Assembly: GCF_003751085.1 (NCBI RefSeq) | Contig: NZ_RJJY01000001.1 | Location: 1,488,001-1,552,000, forward strand | Direction of reading: 5' to 3' | From: Micromonospora sp. Llam0 | Lineage (GTDB): Bacteria > Actinomycetota > Actinomycetes > Mycobacteriales > Micromonosporaceae | DNA length: 64,000 nt | Shown here: positions 26,826-35,477 of the stretch, piece after piece | How positions within the stretch are numbered: position 1 is the stretch's first letter | Layout of the letters: every line of letters begins with the position of its first letter | Made by a program: the position numbers and the translations under genes | The notes under the pieces: generated by a model | Told to the model about the DNA's origin: nothing | Database searches by the model: none | What the model saw: only the letters and a program-made list of their open reading frames with translations

Positions 26826-28183
26826 CCGGTGACCTCCTGCGTGTTCTGTGACAGCACCGGTGGCAGTGGCGTCGGGATCTGCGGGTCGACGACCCGTACA
26901 CCGCCCAGGCCGCGACTGACCCGGGAACCGATCCCGATCAGACCGTCGTCGAGGTCACGCAGCACATGCGACAGGACGGTGCGTGCCCAGCCGGGCGTCG
27001 GTCCGACCGCGTCGACCGGCCCGTGCCGGCCGTCCGGGTCCAGCGAGTCGATCCGCAGCGTCAGCGTCCCGTCGACGACCGGCCGACTGCTGAACAGCAG
27101 CTGGTCGCGGGCACCACCGGTGACCCGGTCGATGCCGACCTGGGTGCGGCCGGCCGTCGTGGGTGTTTCGATCACCGAGTCGCGGAAGGCGAGCAGACCA
27201 CGTCGACCGGGCGTGCCGAACAGGTGGCACACCCAGCAGAGCCGCTCGACGCCGTCGCAGCGATCGTCGACCGGGCAGAGCACCTCGGCCGGCGGTTCGT
27301 CGCCATGCAACGACCGCAGGATGTACTCGATCCGGGACCGGAACACCCCTTTCCACGCCGATCCGGGCACGATCGGTTGACCGCGACGGGTGCGGGACAC
27401 CGCCGCCTTGTCCTGCTTCCCGCCGCCGATCAGCAGCCCGTCGACGATCTGCAACCTCACGCTGAGGTACGGCTCGACCTCGTCCGGGCCGGTCAGCGCC
27501 CGACCCGTACCGACCACCGCCTCGACCAGTGCCGGCCCGTCCAGCTCCAGCCAGGTCCGCAGCCCGTCCGGCGTACCCAGGTCAAGCTTGCCGACCCGCA
27601 GCGTGCGCAGCGTGGCCCGGCCGCCGCCGGTGCTGCGGTCCCGGCCGATCGCCGGCCGCCATCCGGCCAGCACCGCCAGATGCGCCTCGTCGAGCTCGCC
27701 GTCATGTCGCAGGTACGCGTGGACGGTCCCGCCCACGGCAACGGTCCGGCTGCGGCGCAGTTTCGAGGTGGCGGCGGCCCGCCGCTGCGGGTCGATCGCG
27801 GTCTGCCCGACGATCTCCACCAGCTCCGACCCCGTTGCGGCCGGTGGCTGCGCCGCCTGGTCGATGTCGGCCGGCGGACCGGCCGGGACGAACCGGGTGC
27901 CGAGCAGCCACAGCCGCGACGCGGTCAACGCGGTGGCCTCGTCGCGGTCCTTCGGCGGTCGGGGACCCATCAACGTCTCGTCGAGGTCGGCCACGGTGGA
28001 CTGCCGGGCCAGGTGGGCGCGCAGCGAACCGGCCAGCGCCGAGCCCGGCGCCTGCGGATCCCCGTCGCCGCCGACCAGGACGTCCCGGTCGATGACGTCG
28101 TCGCCGCGCCGCACCGCGCCGACCGCCCAGCCCGGTTCGACGGCGATCTCGGCGACCAGGAAGGTCACGACCGGTCCACTCAT
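26822..28183 (-). CDS. RAMP protein with two Cas7-like domains (III-D effector backbone)
   Basis: A 453-aa RAMP with two Cas7-type modules. The first has VGGDGDPQAPGSALAGSLRA (~35-55), the second IVPGSAWKGVFRSRIEYILR (~270-290): the same P-G/A-S-x-x-x-G-hinge that opens Cas7 palms. A zinc-knuckle-like insert (CPVDDRCDGVERLCWVCHLF) follows the second, then LLFSSRPVVDGTLTLRID and a Gly-rich RAMP loop (GIGSRVSRGLGGVRV). Acidic residues before each hinge (DDVIDRD and KQD) may include the Asp that cuts target RNA. Overlaps its neighbours by four bases on both sides. Fused Cas7 proteins are a mark of type III-D and III-E complexes. Confidence 0.8.
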   Translation of the reverse strand: MSGPVVTFLVAEIAVEPGWAVGAVRRGDDVIDRDVLVGGDGDPQAPGSALAGSLRAHLARQSTVADLDETLMGPRPPKDRDEATALTASRLWLLGTRFVPAGPPADIDQAAQPPAATGSELVEIVGQTAIDPQRRAAATSKLRRSRTVAVGGTVHAYLRHDGELDEAHLAVLAGWRPAIGRDRSTGGGRATLRTLRVGKLDLGTPDGLRTWLELDGPALVEAVVGTGRALTGPDEVEPYLSVRLQIVDGLLIGGGKQDKAAVSRTRRGQPIVPGSAWKGVFRSRIEYILRSLHGDEPPAEVLCPVDDRCDGVERLCWVCHLFGTPGRRGLLAFRDSVIETPTTAGRTQVGIDRVTGGARDQLLFSSRPVVDGTLTLRIDSLDPDGRHGPVDAVGPTPGWARTVLSHVLRDLDDGLIGIGSRVSRGLGGVRVVDPQIPTPLPPVLSQNTQEVTG

Positions 28184-29538
28184 CGTTGCCCTTCCCGCAC
28201 GTAATAGTCGGCCCGCCGGTGCTCCACGACGGTGATCACGTCCCGCAGCTGCCGGACGGTCAGCTCGGTGGCCAGCGCGGCACTGATGCTGTCCTTCTGC
28301 CGGCCGGACAACTTCGCACCGGTGGGCTGCTGAAGCAGTTCACCGACGACCGCCCGCGGCACCGGCTGATCCTCGGGACAGACACCCTGCACGTCCCGCA
28401 TGACGCCGAGCAGCCACCGCAGCTCGTAGTCCCGTAGCTGTAGCTTGTCCACCCACTCCGCCGGGTCGGCCGGCTTGTCTTGGTGCTCCTCGCCGGGCAC
28501 TGTCGGCTGCCACGCCTCGGTGCAGACCTCGGCGACACCGAAGCCTTCGTCGCGGCGTAGGCCGAGCCCGTAGCGGACCGCGCGACGGCCGAACGCGGCC
28601 AGCGCCGCCGGTGCCCCGGTCAGCAGGTACGTCGAACCGGCCTCGGCGCACAGGTCGGCGGGTTTCGGCAGGTGGGAGGCGGCGTGCCAGCCGGACCAGG
28701 TCCCGGTGCGCACCCAGCGGCGGGTGACGGTGACGCCGGTGCCGGCCAGGTCCACCTCCGGCAGCGGCTCCGGCGCGGGCCGACCGGCGGCGTCGACGAA
28801 CACGGCCGGGCTGGTCAGCCGCAGCACCAGCCGGTCGGTGTCGACCACCGGGTCGGCGGTCGACGCGGCAGCGGCGGTGTAGCCGGCGTGTCCGCCGACG
28901 GTGCGCCGGCCACCGACGCGCACCGCCCGGTCGGCGGTCAACCAGTCGACCGCCCAGCCGGGCAGCGGCTGCGCTCCGGGCCAGATCGAGCCTTCGAGGC
29001 GGGTCCCGACGGGCAGCGCTCCTCGTGCGTACAGCTCCTGGTCCTTGGCGGTGCCGGTCGTGCCGTCGATGCTGGTCCGGGTGGTGCGGGTCAGCCGCAG
29101 CCCCGGCGGCAGCTCCAGGGCGCCCTTGCCGGGCACGAGCGGGCCGTCACAGGACGGGCAGGTCTCGGCCGGCTCGGGGCCGAACGCCCGGTCGTCGACG
29201 AAGCCGCGGCAGGCCCGGTCGCGCGGATACTTGCACCGGTACGCCGACATCGGCACCCGGTTGCTGCCGGCGGGCAGCAGCGGGCCGTAGCGGACGCCGC
29301 TGTCGAACAGCAGCCGGAACCGTGCGGCGTCGGCCGGTTCGCACCGGTCCGGTGGCCCGTACTCGGCGATCCACGCGGCGGCGAGCGCCCCGCGCAGCAC
29401 ACTTCCCGGCACGTACGGGTGGCTTTCGGTGACGTAGCCGACCTCGGAGGTGACGCCGACGGCCAGCGGCTGACAGGCGGTCAGGGAGACCCGCAGCGGG
29501 TCGCCGCCGCTACCCGGTGCTGTGATGTCGCCGCTCAT
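28180..29538 (-). CDS. csx10: Csx10, type III-D RAMP (Cas5-like)
   Basis: A 452-aa RAMP fitting the Csx10 family (TIGR02674), the Cas5-like subunit that caps the crRNA 5' handle in type III-D. Features: the opening strand LRVSLTACQPLAVG, the hinge YVPGSVLRGALAAAW (~42), a four-Cys zinc site (YRCKYPRDRACRGF and ETCPSCDG, ~100-135), the conserved LTRTTRTSIDGTTGTAKDQELY region, and the Gly-rich RAMP loop YGLGLRRDEGFGV (~325). The start overlaps the Csm3-like gene by four bases. Its presence is the main reason to place this locus in subtype III-D. Confidence 0.8.
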   Translation of the reverse strand: MSGDITAPGSGGDPLRVSLTACQPLAVGVTSEVGYVTESHPYVPGSVLRGALAAAWIAEYGPPDRCEPADAARFRLLFDSGVRYGPLLPAGSNRVPMSAYRCKYPRDRACRGFVDDRAFGPEPAETCPSCDGPLVPGKGALELPPGLRLTRTTRTSIDGTTGTAKDQELYARGALPVGTRLEGSIWPGAQPLPGWAVDWLTADRAVRVGGRRTVGGHAGYTAAAASTADPVVDTDRLVLRLTSPAVFVDAAGRPAPEPLPEVDLAGTGVTVTRRWVRTGTWSGWHAASHLPKPADLCAEAGSTYLLTGAPAALAAFGRRAVRYGLGLRRDEGFGVAEVCTEAWQPTVPGEEHQDKPADPAEWVDKLQLRDYELRWLLGVMRDVQGVCPEDQPVPRAVVGELLQQPTGAKLSGRQKDSISAALATELTVRQLRDVITVVEHRRADYYVREGQR

Positions 29539-30149
29539 CGTCCCTCCCCGGTCCCGGCGTACCCGTCGGCGGTCCGCATCGCCAGCAGTGCCCGCGCGAG
29601 CCGCGCCGGGTCGTCGCCGTCGGTGTCGGTCGACGGGGTGACCGACACCCAGCCGAGGCCGCGCCGGCGGTCACCCCCGACGGCGGTGACCGCGCGGGCG
29701 CAGCCGAGCAGCACCTGCCGGTGCCGGTCCCGTTGCGGTGCGGGAAGCCAACCGGTCCGGGTGATCTCGAACGTCGCCGCCCGTACCAGGATCTCCTCGG
29801 CGATGGCGAGCGCCCCGTCGGCGACGGTGAAGGTGTCCGGGTCGATCCGGACGCGGGCGCGCCGGCGGACCCGGTCACGCTGCCAGTCGATCGGGTCGAC
29901 GATGATCGCGTCGGACCAGCTCCACGGCGACGGCTGATGGCCGGCGCCGTACACCTGGTTGATGCAGTTGTCGGGCAGGCGGAGCAGGTCGCAGCCGGCG
30001 GAGCGCATCAGCCCCTTGAGGCTGCTGGCGGGCAGCGGCACCACCCGGTCGACGGTGCTGTCCGCGCCGTTGCCGGCCTGGCCGGTGGCCACCCGGAACG
30101 GGGTGTGGAAGGTGATCGTGAAACGCAGCGTGTCGGTCACTGCCACCAC
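29535..30149 (-). CDS. Csm3-like Cas7 RAMP
   Basis: A 204-aa single-domain Cas7. It opens LRFTITFHTPFRVATGQAGN, then GADSTVDRVVPLPASSLKG (~28-47), which carries an Asp at the place of the catalytic residue of Csm3 that cleaves target RNA, followed by a C-terminal RAMP loop (GGDRRRGLGWVSV). Expected to form part of the crRNA-binding backbone in multiple copies. It overlaps the end of cas10 by 13 bases and csx10 by four, so the three are translated together. Confidence 0.8.
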   Translation of the reverse strand: MVAVTDTLRFTITFHTPFRVATGQAGNGADSTVDRVVPLPASSLKGLMRSAGCDLLRLPDNCINQVYGAGHQPSPWSWSDAIIVDPIDWQRDRVRRRARVRIDPDTFTVADGALAIAEEILVRAATFEITRTGWLPAPQRDRHRQVLLGCARAVTAVGGDRRRGLGWVSVTPSTDTDGDDPARLARALLAMRTADGYAGTGEGR

Positions 30150-31579
30150 CTGACCAGGGAGAGTGCGTCGACGAGCCGGTCGGGGCCGCCGCTGGCGTCG
30201 AGCAGGTCACCGGCGGAGCGGAGACCGGCCAGCTGCAGCCGGCTGGCCTGGTTGGCGATCCGGGCGCGGCGGACCTGCTCCGAGCCGTCGCCGCCGCTGC
30301 CGGCCAGCCGCTCCAGCGCTGCCTTGGCTGACTGTTCCATCTCGGCGAGCTCGGTGAGCCAGTCGGCCCGGTCGGTCAGCTCGGGCAGGGTCCACGCGGC
30401 CCGGCCCGGCGGTCGTTGCTCCCCGTCGCGGTTGACGTCCAGCCAGGACACCGCCGGTGTCTGGCCGTGGTGGGCCTGCTTGGCGTGGCGCAGTGCCTGC
30501 TCGGCCAGTTCGACGCAGCGGCGGAACGGGAACGTGTGGTGCGCGAACACCACTCCGGCGGAGGCGCTCGGCCTGCGCAGCTCTGCCTCGTCGGCGATGC
30601 GCCGCATCCGTTCGCCGAAGGCGGTCAGGTAGGTGCGGACGAACGGCCAGGCCCGGTCGGCGGTCACCGAAACGAGCAGGTCGTCGCCGCCGACGACGTG
30701 CGGGATCACCGGCACCCGCTGCGGTCGCTGGCCGACGGCCATCGCCGCTCGGGTCGCGGCCAGCAGGGCGCCCCGGGTGGCCTGCGACACCTCCCGGGAC
30801 ACTCTGCGCTTCAGCTCGTCGTCGCCGGTGGCCAGCACGTCCCGGAACAGCGCGCCCATCGCGTTGCCGTCGGCGAAGACGGTCGCCAGATGATTCCGTT
30901 TGCGGCTCGGGCCGGGGATCTCCGCCAGGTCGGTGAAGGTCTCGACCACGTTGGTCGGGGTCAGTTCGAGCGCGTCCAGCAGCCGGAGTTCTGCGCTGAC
31001 CGGCACTGCGCCGGTAAGCAGGCCTGGCTTCCGGTACCGGTCGTCGTACCGGCCGGCGCAGTCGGCGCACATCGGAACCTGCTTGCGTTCGTGCAGGTCC
31101 CGGTGGGTGACCCGAGGGTCGGCCCGGCACTGTTCGCAGGAGACCAGCAGCGGGAAGTCGCCCGGTGCGGGCAGGCTGTCGAGGTGTCCGGCGTCGTCGC
31201 CGGCCGCCGGGTCGTCCCCCCGGTCGGGCATGCGCCGGTGCGCCGCGACGTAGCTGTCGGCGGTGGCCCACGCGGCGGTCATCCGCAGCGCCGGCAGCTT
31301 GCCCCGCAACTCGGAGAACACGGCTTCGGCGACCGCCTGCGGCGGGCACCCGGGGGTGAGCTTCAGCGGCACCACACCGTCGGCCTCGCCGGCTTCGTCG
31401 TTGACCGACACCCCGGCCGCCCAGCCGTCACTGTTTTCCTGGAGACGCCGACGGAGCTCGTCGCGGTCGGTCAGGTCGCTCAGCCAGGCCGACGCCCCGC
31501 GCCGGCCTTTCAAGTCAGTGGTACGGCTGAGGTACGCCTGGATCGACTCCACCGCCACGTCCAGGTAGACACTCGTCAC
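30137..31579 (-). CDS. cas10: Cas10, type III signature protein with intact GGDD, no HD domain
   Basis: A 480-aa Cas10, short for the family (usually 600-900 aa) because the N-terminal HD nuclease domain is absent; the protein begins directly with the first palm (VYLDVAVESIQAYLSRTTDL). A zinc-ribbon-like pair CEQC...CADC lies at ~149-172. Palm 1 has FADGNAMGALFRD (~240); palm 2 has HVVGGDDLLVSV with the cyclase GGDD near 296. The C-terminal alpha-helical domain ends YWW-like (LSLVRWWQ). GGDD enzymes make cyclic oligoadenylates from ATP when target RNA is bound. Four-base overlap with the upstream RAMP gene. Confidence 0.88.
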   Translation of the reverse strand: MTSVYLDVAVESIQAYLSRTTDLKGRRGASAWLSDLTDRDELRRRLQENSDGWAAGVSVNDEAGEADGVVPLKLTPGCPPQAVAEAVFSELRGKLPALRMTAAWATADSYVAAHRRMPDRGDDPAAGDDAGHLDSLPAPGDFPLLVSCEQCRADPRVTHRDLHERKQVPMCADCAGRYDDRYRKPGLLTGAVPVSAELRLLDALELTPTNVVETFTDLAEIPGPSRKRNHLATVFADGNAMGALFRDVLATGDDELKRRVSREVSQATRGALLAATRAAMAVGQRPQRVPVIPHVVGGDDLLVSVTADRAWPFVRTYLTAFGERMRRIADEAELRRPSASAGVVFAHHTFPFRRCVELAEQALRHAKQAHHGQTPAVSWLDVNRDGEQRPPGRAAWTLPELTDRADWLTELAEMEQSAKAALERLAGSGGDGSEQVRRARIANQASRLQLAGLRSAGDLLDASGGPDRLVDALSLVRWWQ

Positions 31580-34083
31580 GACGACTTCCCCTCGCCGGGC
31601 TCGGATTCGCCGAAGATGGGCACGCGCTGGTCGGCGTCGGTCGGCTTCGGCAGCGGAACCAGTGGCCGCGGTTTCGCATTCTTGAGGAACTGGCCGGAGC
31701 TGCGCTTGAAGAACTCGAACGTCTGGTCGAACTCTCCGATCCTGCTGCCAGGCTGTTGTGGGCGGTCGTCCCAGCGCTCGCCCGGCGGATACCAGACGCG
31801 CTCCGGATCCACGGTCTCCTCGGCGAGCACCGCCGCCAGCGCCGGCCAGACGGCCTGTACCTCCGGCAGCGTGGCGTCGACGAAACGCTGAACGTAACGG
31901 TCGACGTCCGGGGTGACCGGGTCGGCGTCGCCGTACCGGCTCGCTGCCGTCGCGACCGTGAGGTCGGTGACGGTTGCCTGGCAGCTGCCCAGCCCGAGCG
32001 GCTTGCCGCCACCGAGCCGCAGCAGCAGTCGCCCGCGCTCGTCGGCCAGCGCCGGGATCCGGTGCGGTTCCAGCGCGGCGAGCAGCCCGCCGAGCGCGGC
32101 TTCGCTGAGGTTGTCGAAGGTGATCCGCTGGATCAGTACGGTGCCGGCGGGCGCGAGACCCACGTTTTCCTTCACCATGTCACCGGTCTGGTACGGCCGG
32201 GCGATGTGCCGCTGCCACCCCTGCGGCTGGCGCAGCGGATCGGCGTGCCAGTAGAACTTGCGACCTGCCATCTGCCGCAGGGAAGCACCCTGATCGGGCA
32301 CGGCACCCCACTCGCGGGTCGGCGGGTCGTCCTCGCGCTTGGCCGGATCGGTGCGTGGCAGCTGCAGGTAGAACTGGCCGGCACCGGGTCGCGGGTTACC
32401 CAACGGCGCCCGCCGGATCCGGGTCAACGGCACCGGCGCGGCGCTGACCGCGTCGCCGAAGCGGACATGTCCGGCATACGCCCGCTGGGCGGCGCGCTCG
32501 TCGGTGTCGCGCGGATCGGGGTCGACCGAGCCGAATGCCTGGCAGGACGGGCAGAGGCTCTTCCAGTCGGTGCAGGGGCGCAGGTGCTTCGGCACCCGCT
32601 CGCCCATCGGCCCGTCACCGGGGTGCCGCCAGACTTGGGCCAGCCGCAGGCCGGTGACCTCGCTTCCGGTGTGGCGTACCCAGATCAGGTCGTCGCACTC
32701 CAGCCGGTCTCGTGTACGTTTACGCCTTCCGATGAGCCGGCCGCGGAACGTTACCGCTGGATCGACGGGCGGGTCAGCTGCCTGGTTGGAGCGTCCCCTG
32801 TCGGCGGCGCGGGCCTGCTGGACCTCCTTCGCACCGGCGACTGCCTGCCGGAACCGCAGCCAGGCGCTCTCGGCGACCGGAACCGGTGGCGTCGCCGGGT
32901 CGAGGTGACCGCAGGCGGCGAAGTAGGAGGTGTCGACTTCCTTCTTGGTCTCCGGGTGCTTACGCTTTATCGGTCGGGCACCGGCGTCGGAGAGCAGCAC
33001 ATGCCAGTCGCCGCCGCTGGTCACCGCTTCGTCAGCGGCCAGTTCGTAGCGGCCAAGACTGTTCATCTTCGCGGGCGGCCGAAGGTCGACCAGACAACCG
33101 GTACGCAGATCCTCTGCCTGGTACGCCTGGTGCAGCTGCTCTGAGCGGACCCAGACGACCTGGTCGCAGGGGCGCACCGTCAGCGGTTGACCCTCCTGTG
33201 TGGTGTCGACCACTCGGGCAAGGGTCCACTCGGGTCCGGGGGACTTCACCGGATCCCTGTAGGACGGCACGTACTCGTTGTCGAAGACCCGCAGACACCC
33301 GCCAGCGAGGTTCTCGTGCAGCGAGCGGACCGCCCCTTTCACCGAGGCGCCCTGCAGCCGCAGCAATTCATTGCTGGACGAGCCGTCTGGTGCCTGCAAT
33401 GGCGAGGTGAACTCCCACCGTACGGTGAACCAGCCGGACAGGTGGCCGGGGCGCATCGCGGCGTGCCCGGCCGGCTCATTCCGCTCGATGCGCTCCGGAA
33501 ACGGCACGAACGTGTACGGGTTGACGAACGTGCTGTCCTTCCGGTCCTGCTCGGCTGCGACCCGATCCTCCTCGGCCCGTTTCTCCTGACGGGCGGCTTT
33601 CGCCGCCTTCGCCGTAGCCTTGCGCTCCGCGTCGGCGGTAAGCCATTGACTCAGCCCGCCTTCGACCTGCCAGCAGCCGACCAGGCCGTCGATCCGGCCA
33701 CCGAAGTAGTAGAACCGGCCTTGACGGTTGAGCATCTCGATGTGATTGCCGTCCTGCAGGCCCACATCGTCAAGAGGCAGCGAGGTCGCCGCCGACTTGT
33801 GCCCGCTGCTTGGACTCAGCTGGGCCTGCCCATTCTTGAAGGTGACCCGGCATTCGACGGCGGCTGTCCCGGTCATCTCAAGCAGGATCACATCACCGTC
33901 GATCGCCAACTCGCCAAGTTGAGGTAATGCCCCCTTGGCGTGGGCTTCGTCGATCTCGGCGGCGTCAGCTGCATCGATGACGCACGTTCGAGTGCCGCTG
34001 CCGTCGCCGCCGTTGACCCGGACGTAGGTCAGGGTGCGGGTGGCCGGTTCCCAGTCGAGGATGACTGCGAGGAGTTCGTCGAT
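31576..34083 (-). CDS. Large RAMP protein, TIGR03986-like, first gene of the cas operon
   Basis: A RAMP of at least 777 aa. The family marker NPYTFVPFPERIER (near 130 from the TTG), the hinge LRLQGASVKGAVRSLHENLA, a Cys pair (CTDWKSLCPSCQAFGS) and the Gly-rich loop RLLLRLGGGKPLGLGSCQ are visible, as in TIGR03986 proteins of type III-D loci. Coding clearly extends upstream of the first ordinary start (TTG 33909) for 58 more codons (DELLAVILDWEPATRTLTYV...), ending at GGAGG and an upstream in-frame TGA. No ATG, GTG or TTG lies in that stretch; ATC 34083 sits eight bases after GGAGG, ATA 34089 two bases after it. Either a rare start codon or a one-base error. Confidence 0.75.
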   Translation of the reverse strand: MDELLAVILDWEPATRTLTYVRVNGGDGSGTRTCVIDAADAAEIDEAHAKGALPQLGELAIDGDVILLEMTGTAAVECRVTFKNGQAQLSPSSGHKSAATSLPLDDVGLQDGNHIEMLNRQGRFYYFGGRIDGLVGCWQVEGGLSQWLTADAERKATAKAAKAARQEKRAEEDRVAAEQDRKDSTFVNPYTFVPFPERIERNEPAGHAAMRPGHLSGWFTVRWEFTSPLQAPDGSSSNELLRLQGASVKGAVRSLHENLAGGCLRVFDNEYVPSYRDPVKSPGPEWTLARVVDTTQEGQPLTVRPCDQVVWVRSEQLHQAYQAEDLRTGCLVDLRPPAKMNSLGRYELAADEAVTSGGDWHVLLSDAGARPIKRKHPETKKEVDTSYFAACGHLDPATPPVPVAESAWLRFRQAVAGAKEVQQARAADRGRSNQAADPPVDPAVTFRGRLIGRRKRTRDRLECDDLIWVRHTGSEVTGLRLAQVWRHPGDGPMGERVPKHLRPCTDWKSLCPSCQAFGSVDPDPRDTDERAAQRAYAGHVRFGDAVSAAPVPLTRIRRAPLGNPRPGAGQFYLQLPRTDPAKREDDPPTREWGAVPDQGASLRQMAGRKFYWHADPLRQPQGWQRHIARPYQTGDMVKENVGLAPAGTVLIQRITFDNLSEAALGGLLAALEPHRIPALADERGRLLLRLGGGKPLGLGSCQATVTDLTVATAASRYGDADPVTPDVDRYVQRFVDATLPEVQAVWPALAAVLAEETVDPERVWYPPGERWDDRPQQPGSRIGEFDQTFEFFKRSSGQFLKNAKPRPLVPLPKPTDADQRVPIFGESEPGEGKSS

Positions 34084-34104
34084 CGGTATCGCCTCCGGGT
34101 GTCA

Positions 34105-34316
34105 CGGGGCAGGGACGCGGCGGACCCGACGATTCTGGCCCTCACGTGCAGCTTTGCCAACCGACTGTCAGGTAGGTGACGGCGGAACTGGCCAGTGGAT
34201 TGCAGAAGTCAGCTCAACGGCCACAGTCGATCAACTGAACTGGCTGCCAGCCGTGGCTTGCCTGTCCGAGATGGAGCACATACGTTCAGGTGTTCGCCGG
34301 GCGGAGGGAGTGTGTG
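34105..34316. promoter_or_regulatory. Divergent promoter region between cas effector operon and cas6
   Basis: About 210 bases without a gene between the large RAMP gene (minus) and cas6 (plus). It must carry both promoters. No clear -10/-35 pair or operator palindrome was recognised. Confidence 0.45.
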
Positions 34317-35090
34317 ATGCCGAGCAGGTGGCAGTTCGTGGTGCCGGGGGTCGATCCGGCCGGGGTGCGGCTCGAACACGTCCACGCGGTGGTGTCCCGC
34401 TGGTTCGATGTGGACGAGGCGGCGCACCGGTCGCACGCGAAGGCGTACAGCGTCAGCCCGCCGGTGGCCCACCCGGCGGGCACCCTCGTCGAGGTCGGCC
34501 TGCTCGACGACGCCCTGGTCGACAAGCTGCGGGCCGGGGCGGCGACGGGGGCGGTGATCCGGTTCGGTGGTCAGGTCGGCGCGCTCGTCACCGGCGCGCG
34601 GCAGGTGGCCGGGGTGTCGTGGCTGGAGCTGGGCCGGCCGTCCGGCGACGCGGCGTGGTCGCTGCGGTTCCTGACCCCGGCGACGTTCCGGCGGGGCAAC
34701 GGCTTCACGCCGTGGCCGGACCCGTGGTCGGTGGTGGCCGGGCTGCGGGCGGTGTGGCGGGCGAGCGCGCCGGCCGGGCTGCCGGAGCTGGTGCTGCCGC
34801 TGCCGGGCGTCGGCGGGCCGAGCGGTGGCGGGCCGAGCGGTGGCGGGCCGGGGGAGCGGCCGGACCGGGACGCGCTGTGGGTGAGCGACATCGACGGCAC
34901 CAGCGACGTGGTCAAGGTCAACGGGCGTACGGTGTCGGGCTTCCTGGGTCGCATCCGCTACGTCTGCGACGGGCCGACCGCCCTGGTCGGCGCGGTGGAC
35001 CGGCTGATGCGGCTGGCACCGTACAGCGGGGTCGGTGCGCAGCGCGGCCGCGGCTTCGGCCTGGTCCGCCTCGAACCGACCTGGCGGTGA
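34317..35090 (+). CDS. cas6: Cas6 crRNA-processing endoribonuclease
   Basis: A 257-aa Cas6 with two ferredoxin-like halves. The middle strand SLRFLTPATFRRGNGFTPWP and the C-terminal GFLGRIRYVCDGP ... LMRLAPYSGVGAQRGRGFGLVRLE, with the Gly-rich RAMP loop, are typical. A Gly-Pro-Ser tandem (GGPSGGGPSGGGPGE, ~170) is a local linker expansion. Cas6 cuts the repeat RNA at the 3' base of its hairpin, here predicted to leave the 8-base handle AUAGAAAC. ATG 34317 follows GGAGGGAG. Divergent from the effector operon and separated from cas1-cas2 by a toxin-antitoxin pair and a gene remnant. Confidence 0.83.
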   Translation: MPSRWQFVVPGVDPAGVRLEHVHAVVSRWFDVDEAAHRSHAKAYSVSPPVAHPAGTLVEVGLLDDALVDKLRAGAATGAVIRFGGQVGALVTGARQVAGVSWLELGRPSGDAAWSLRFLTPATFRRGNGFTPWPDPWSVVAGLRAVWRASAPAGLPELVLPLPGVGGPSGGGPSGGGPGERPDRDALWVSDIDGTSDVVKVNGRTVSGFLGRIRYVCDGPTALVGAVDRLMRLAPYSGVGAQRGRGFGLVRLEPTWR

Positions 35091-35147
35091 GCGACTCCGG
35101 TGTGCTCGGCTCAGGCTGGTGCAGAGTGTTGCCGACAGCCCAGAAAT

Positions 35148-35477
35148 TTATGCCACATTCAGTTGTATATTTCCGATTCGGGCGATGATGTCGAGGTGTC
35201 CGCCAAGCCCCGCGACGTACGACCTGAGAGACTCCAGGCTGGTAGCTTCGCCATTCTCGATCTGGCTGATCCGAGCTTGCGACAGTCCTGCTGCCTCAGC
35301 GAGTTGCACCTGAGTCATGCCCAGCTGCTTGCGGATCTCGGCAAGCTGGACACCGCTCACGGACGCCAACATCTGCTGACGCATCTCAGCACGTCGAGCA
35401 ACCCGGCTGGGGTTGTCCCACTCGGGATCGGCCGCGCGTGCCTTAGCCTTGACGTCTCGCCAGTTCGTCGGGCTCAT
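35148..35477 (-). CDS. XRE-family antitoxin (HigA-like)
   Basis: A 109-aa DNA-binding antitoxin. The helix-turn-helix is EIRKQLGMTQVQLAEAAGLS with QARISQIENGE, followed by a short C-terminal part (LRSYVAGLGGHLDIIARIG) common to HigA and RelB-associated XRE proteins. ATG 35477 lies seven bases after AAGGAG; two other starts (TTG, ATG) are immediately upstream. The gene overlaps the end of the toxin gene by 35 bases, so the pair is translated together with the toxin first, the HigBA order. Confidence 0.85.
   Translation of the reverse strand: MSPTNWRDVKAKARAADPEWDNPSRVARRAEMRQQMLASVSGVQLAEIRKQLGMTQVQLAEAAGLSQARISQIENGEATSLESLRSYVAGLGGHLDIIARIGNIQLNVA

Noticed and set aside
26412..28204. Long plus-strand frames opposite the RAMP genes
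   Set aside because: Antisense shadows of the overlapping cas operon; no ribosome-binding sites and no protein-like motifs.
33940..34179. A 79-codon plus-strand frame upstream of cas6
   Set aside because: It is antisense to the upstream extension of the large RAMP gene, whose reading is much more protein-like.
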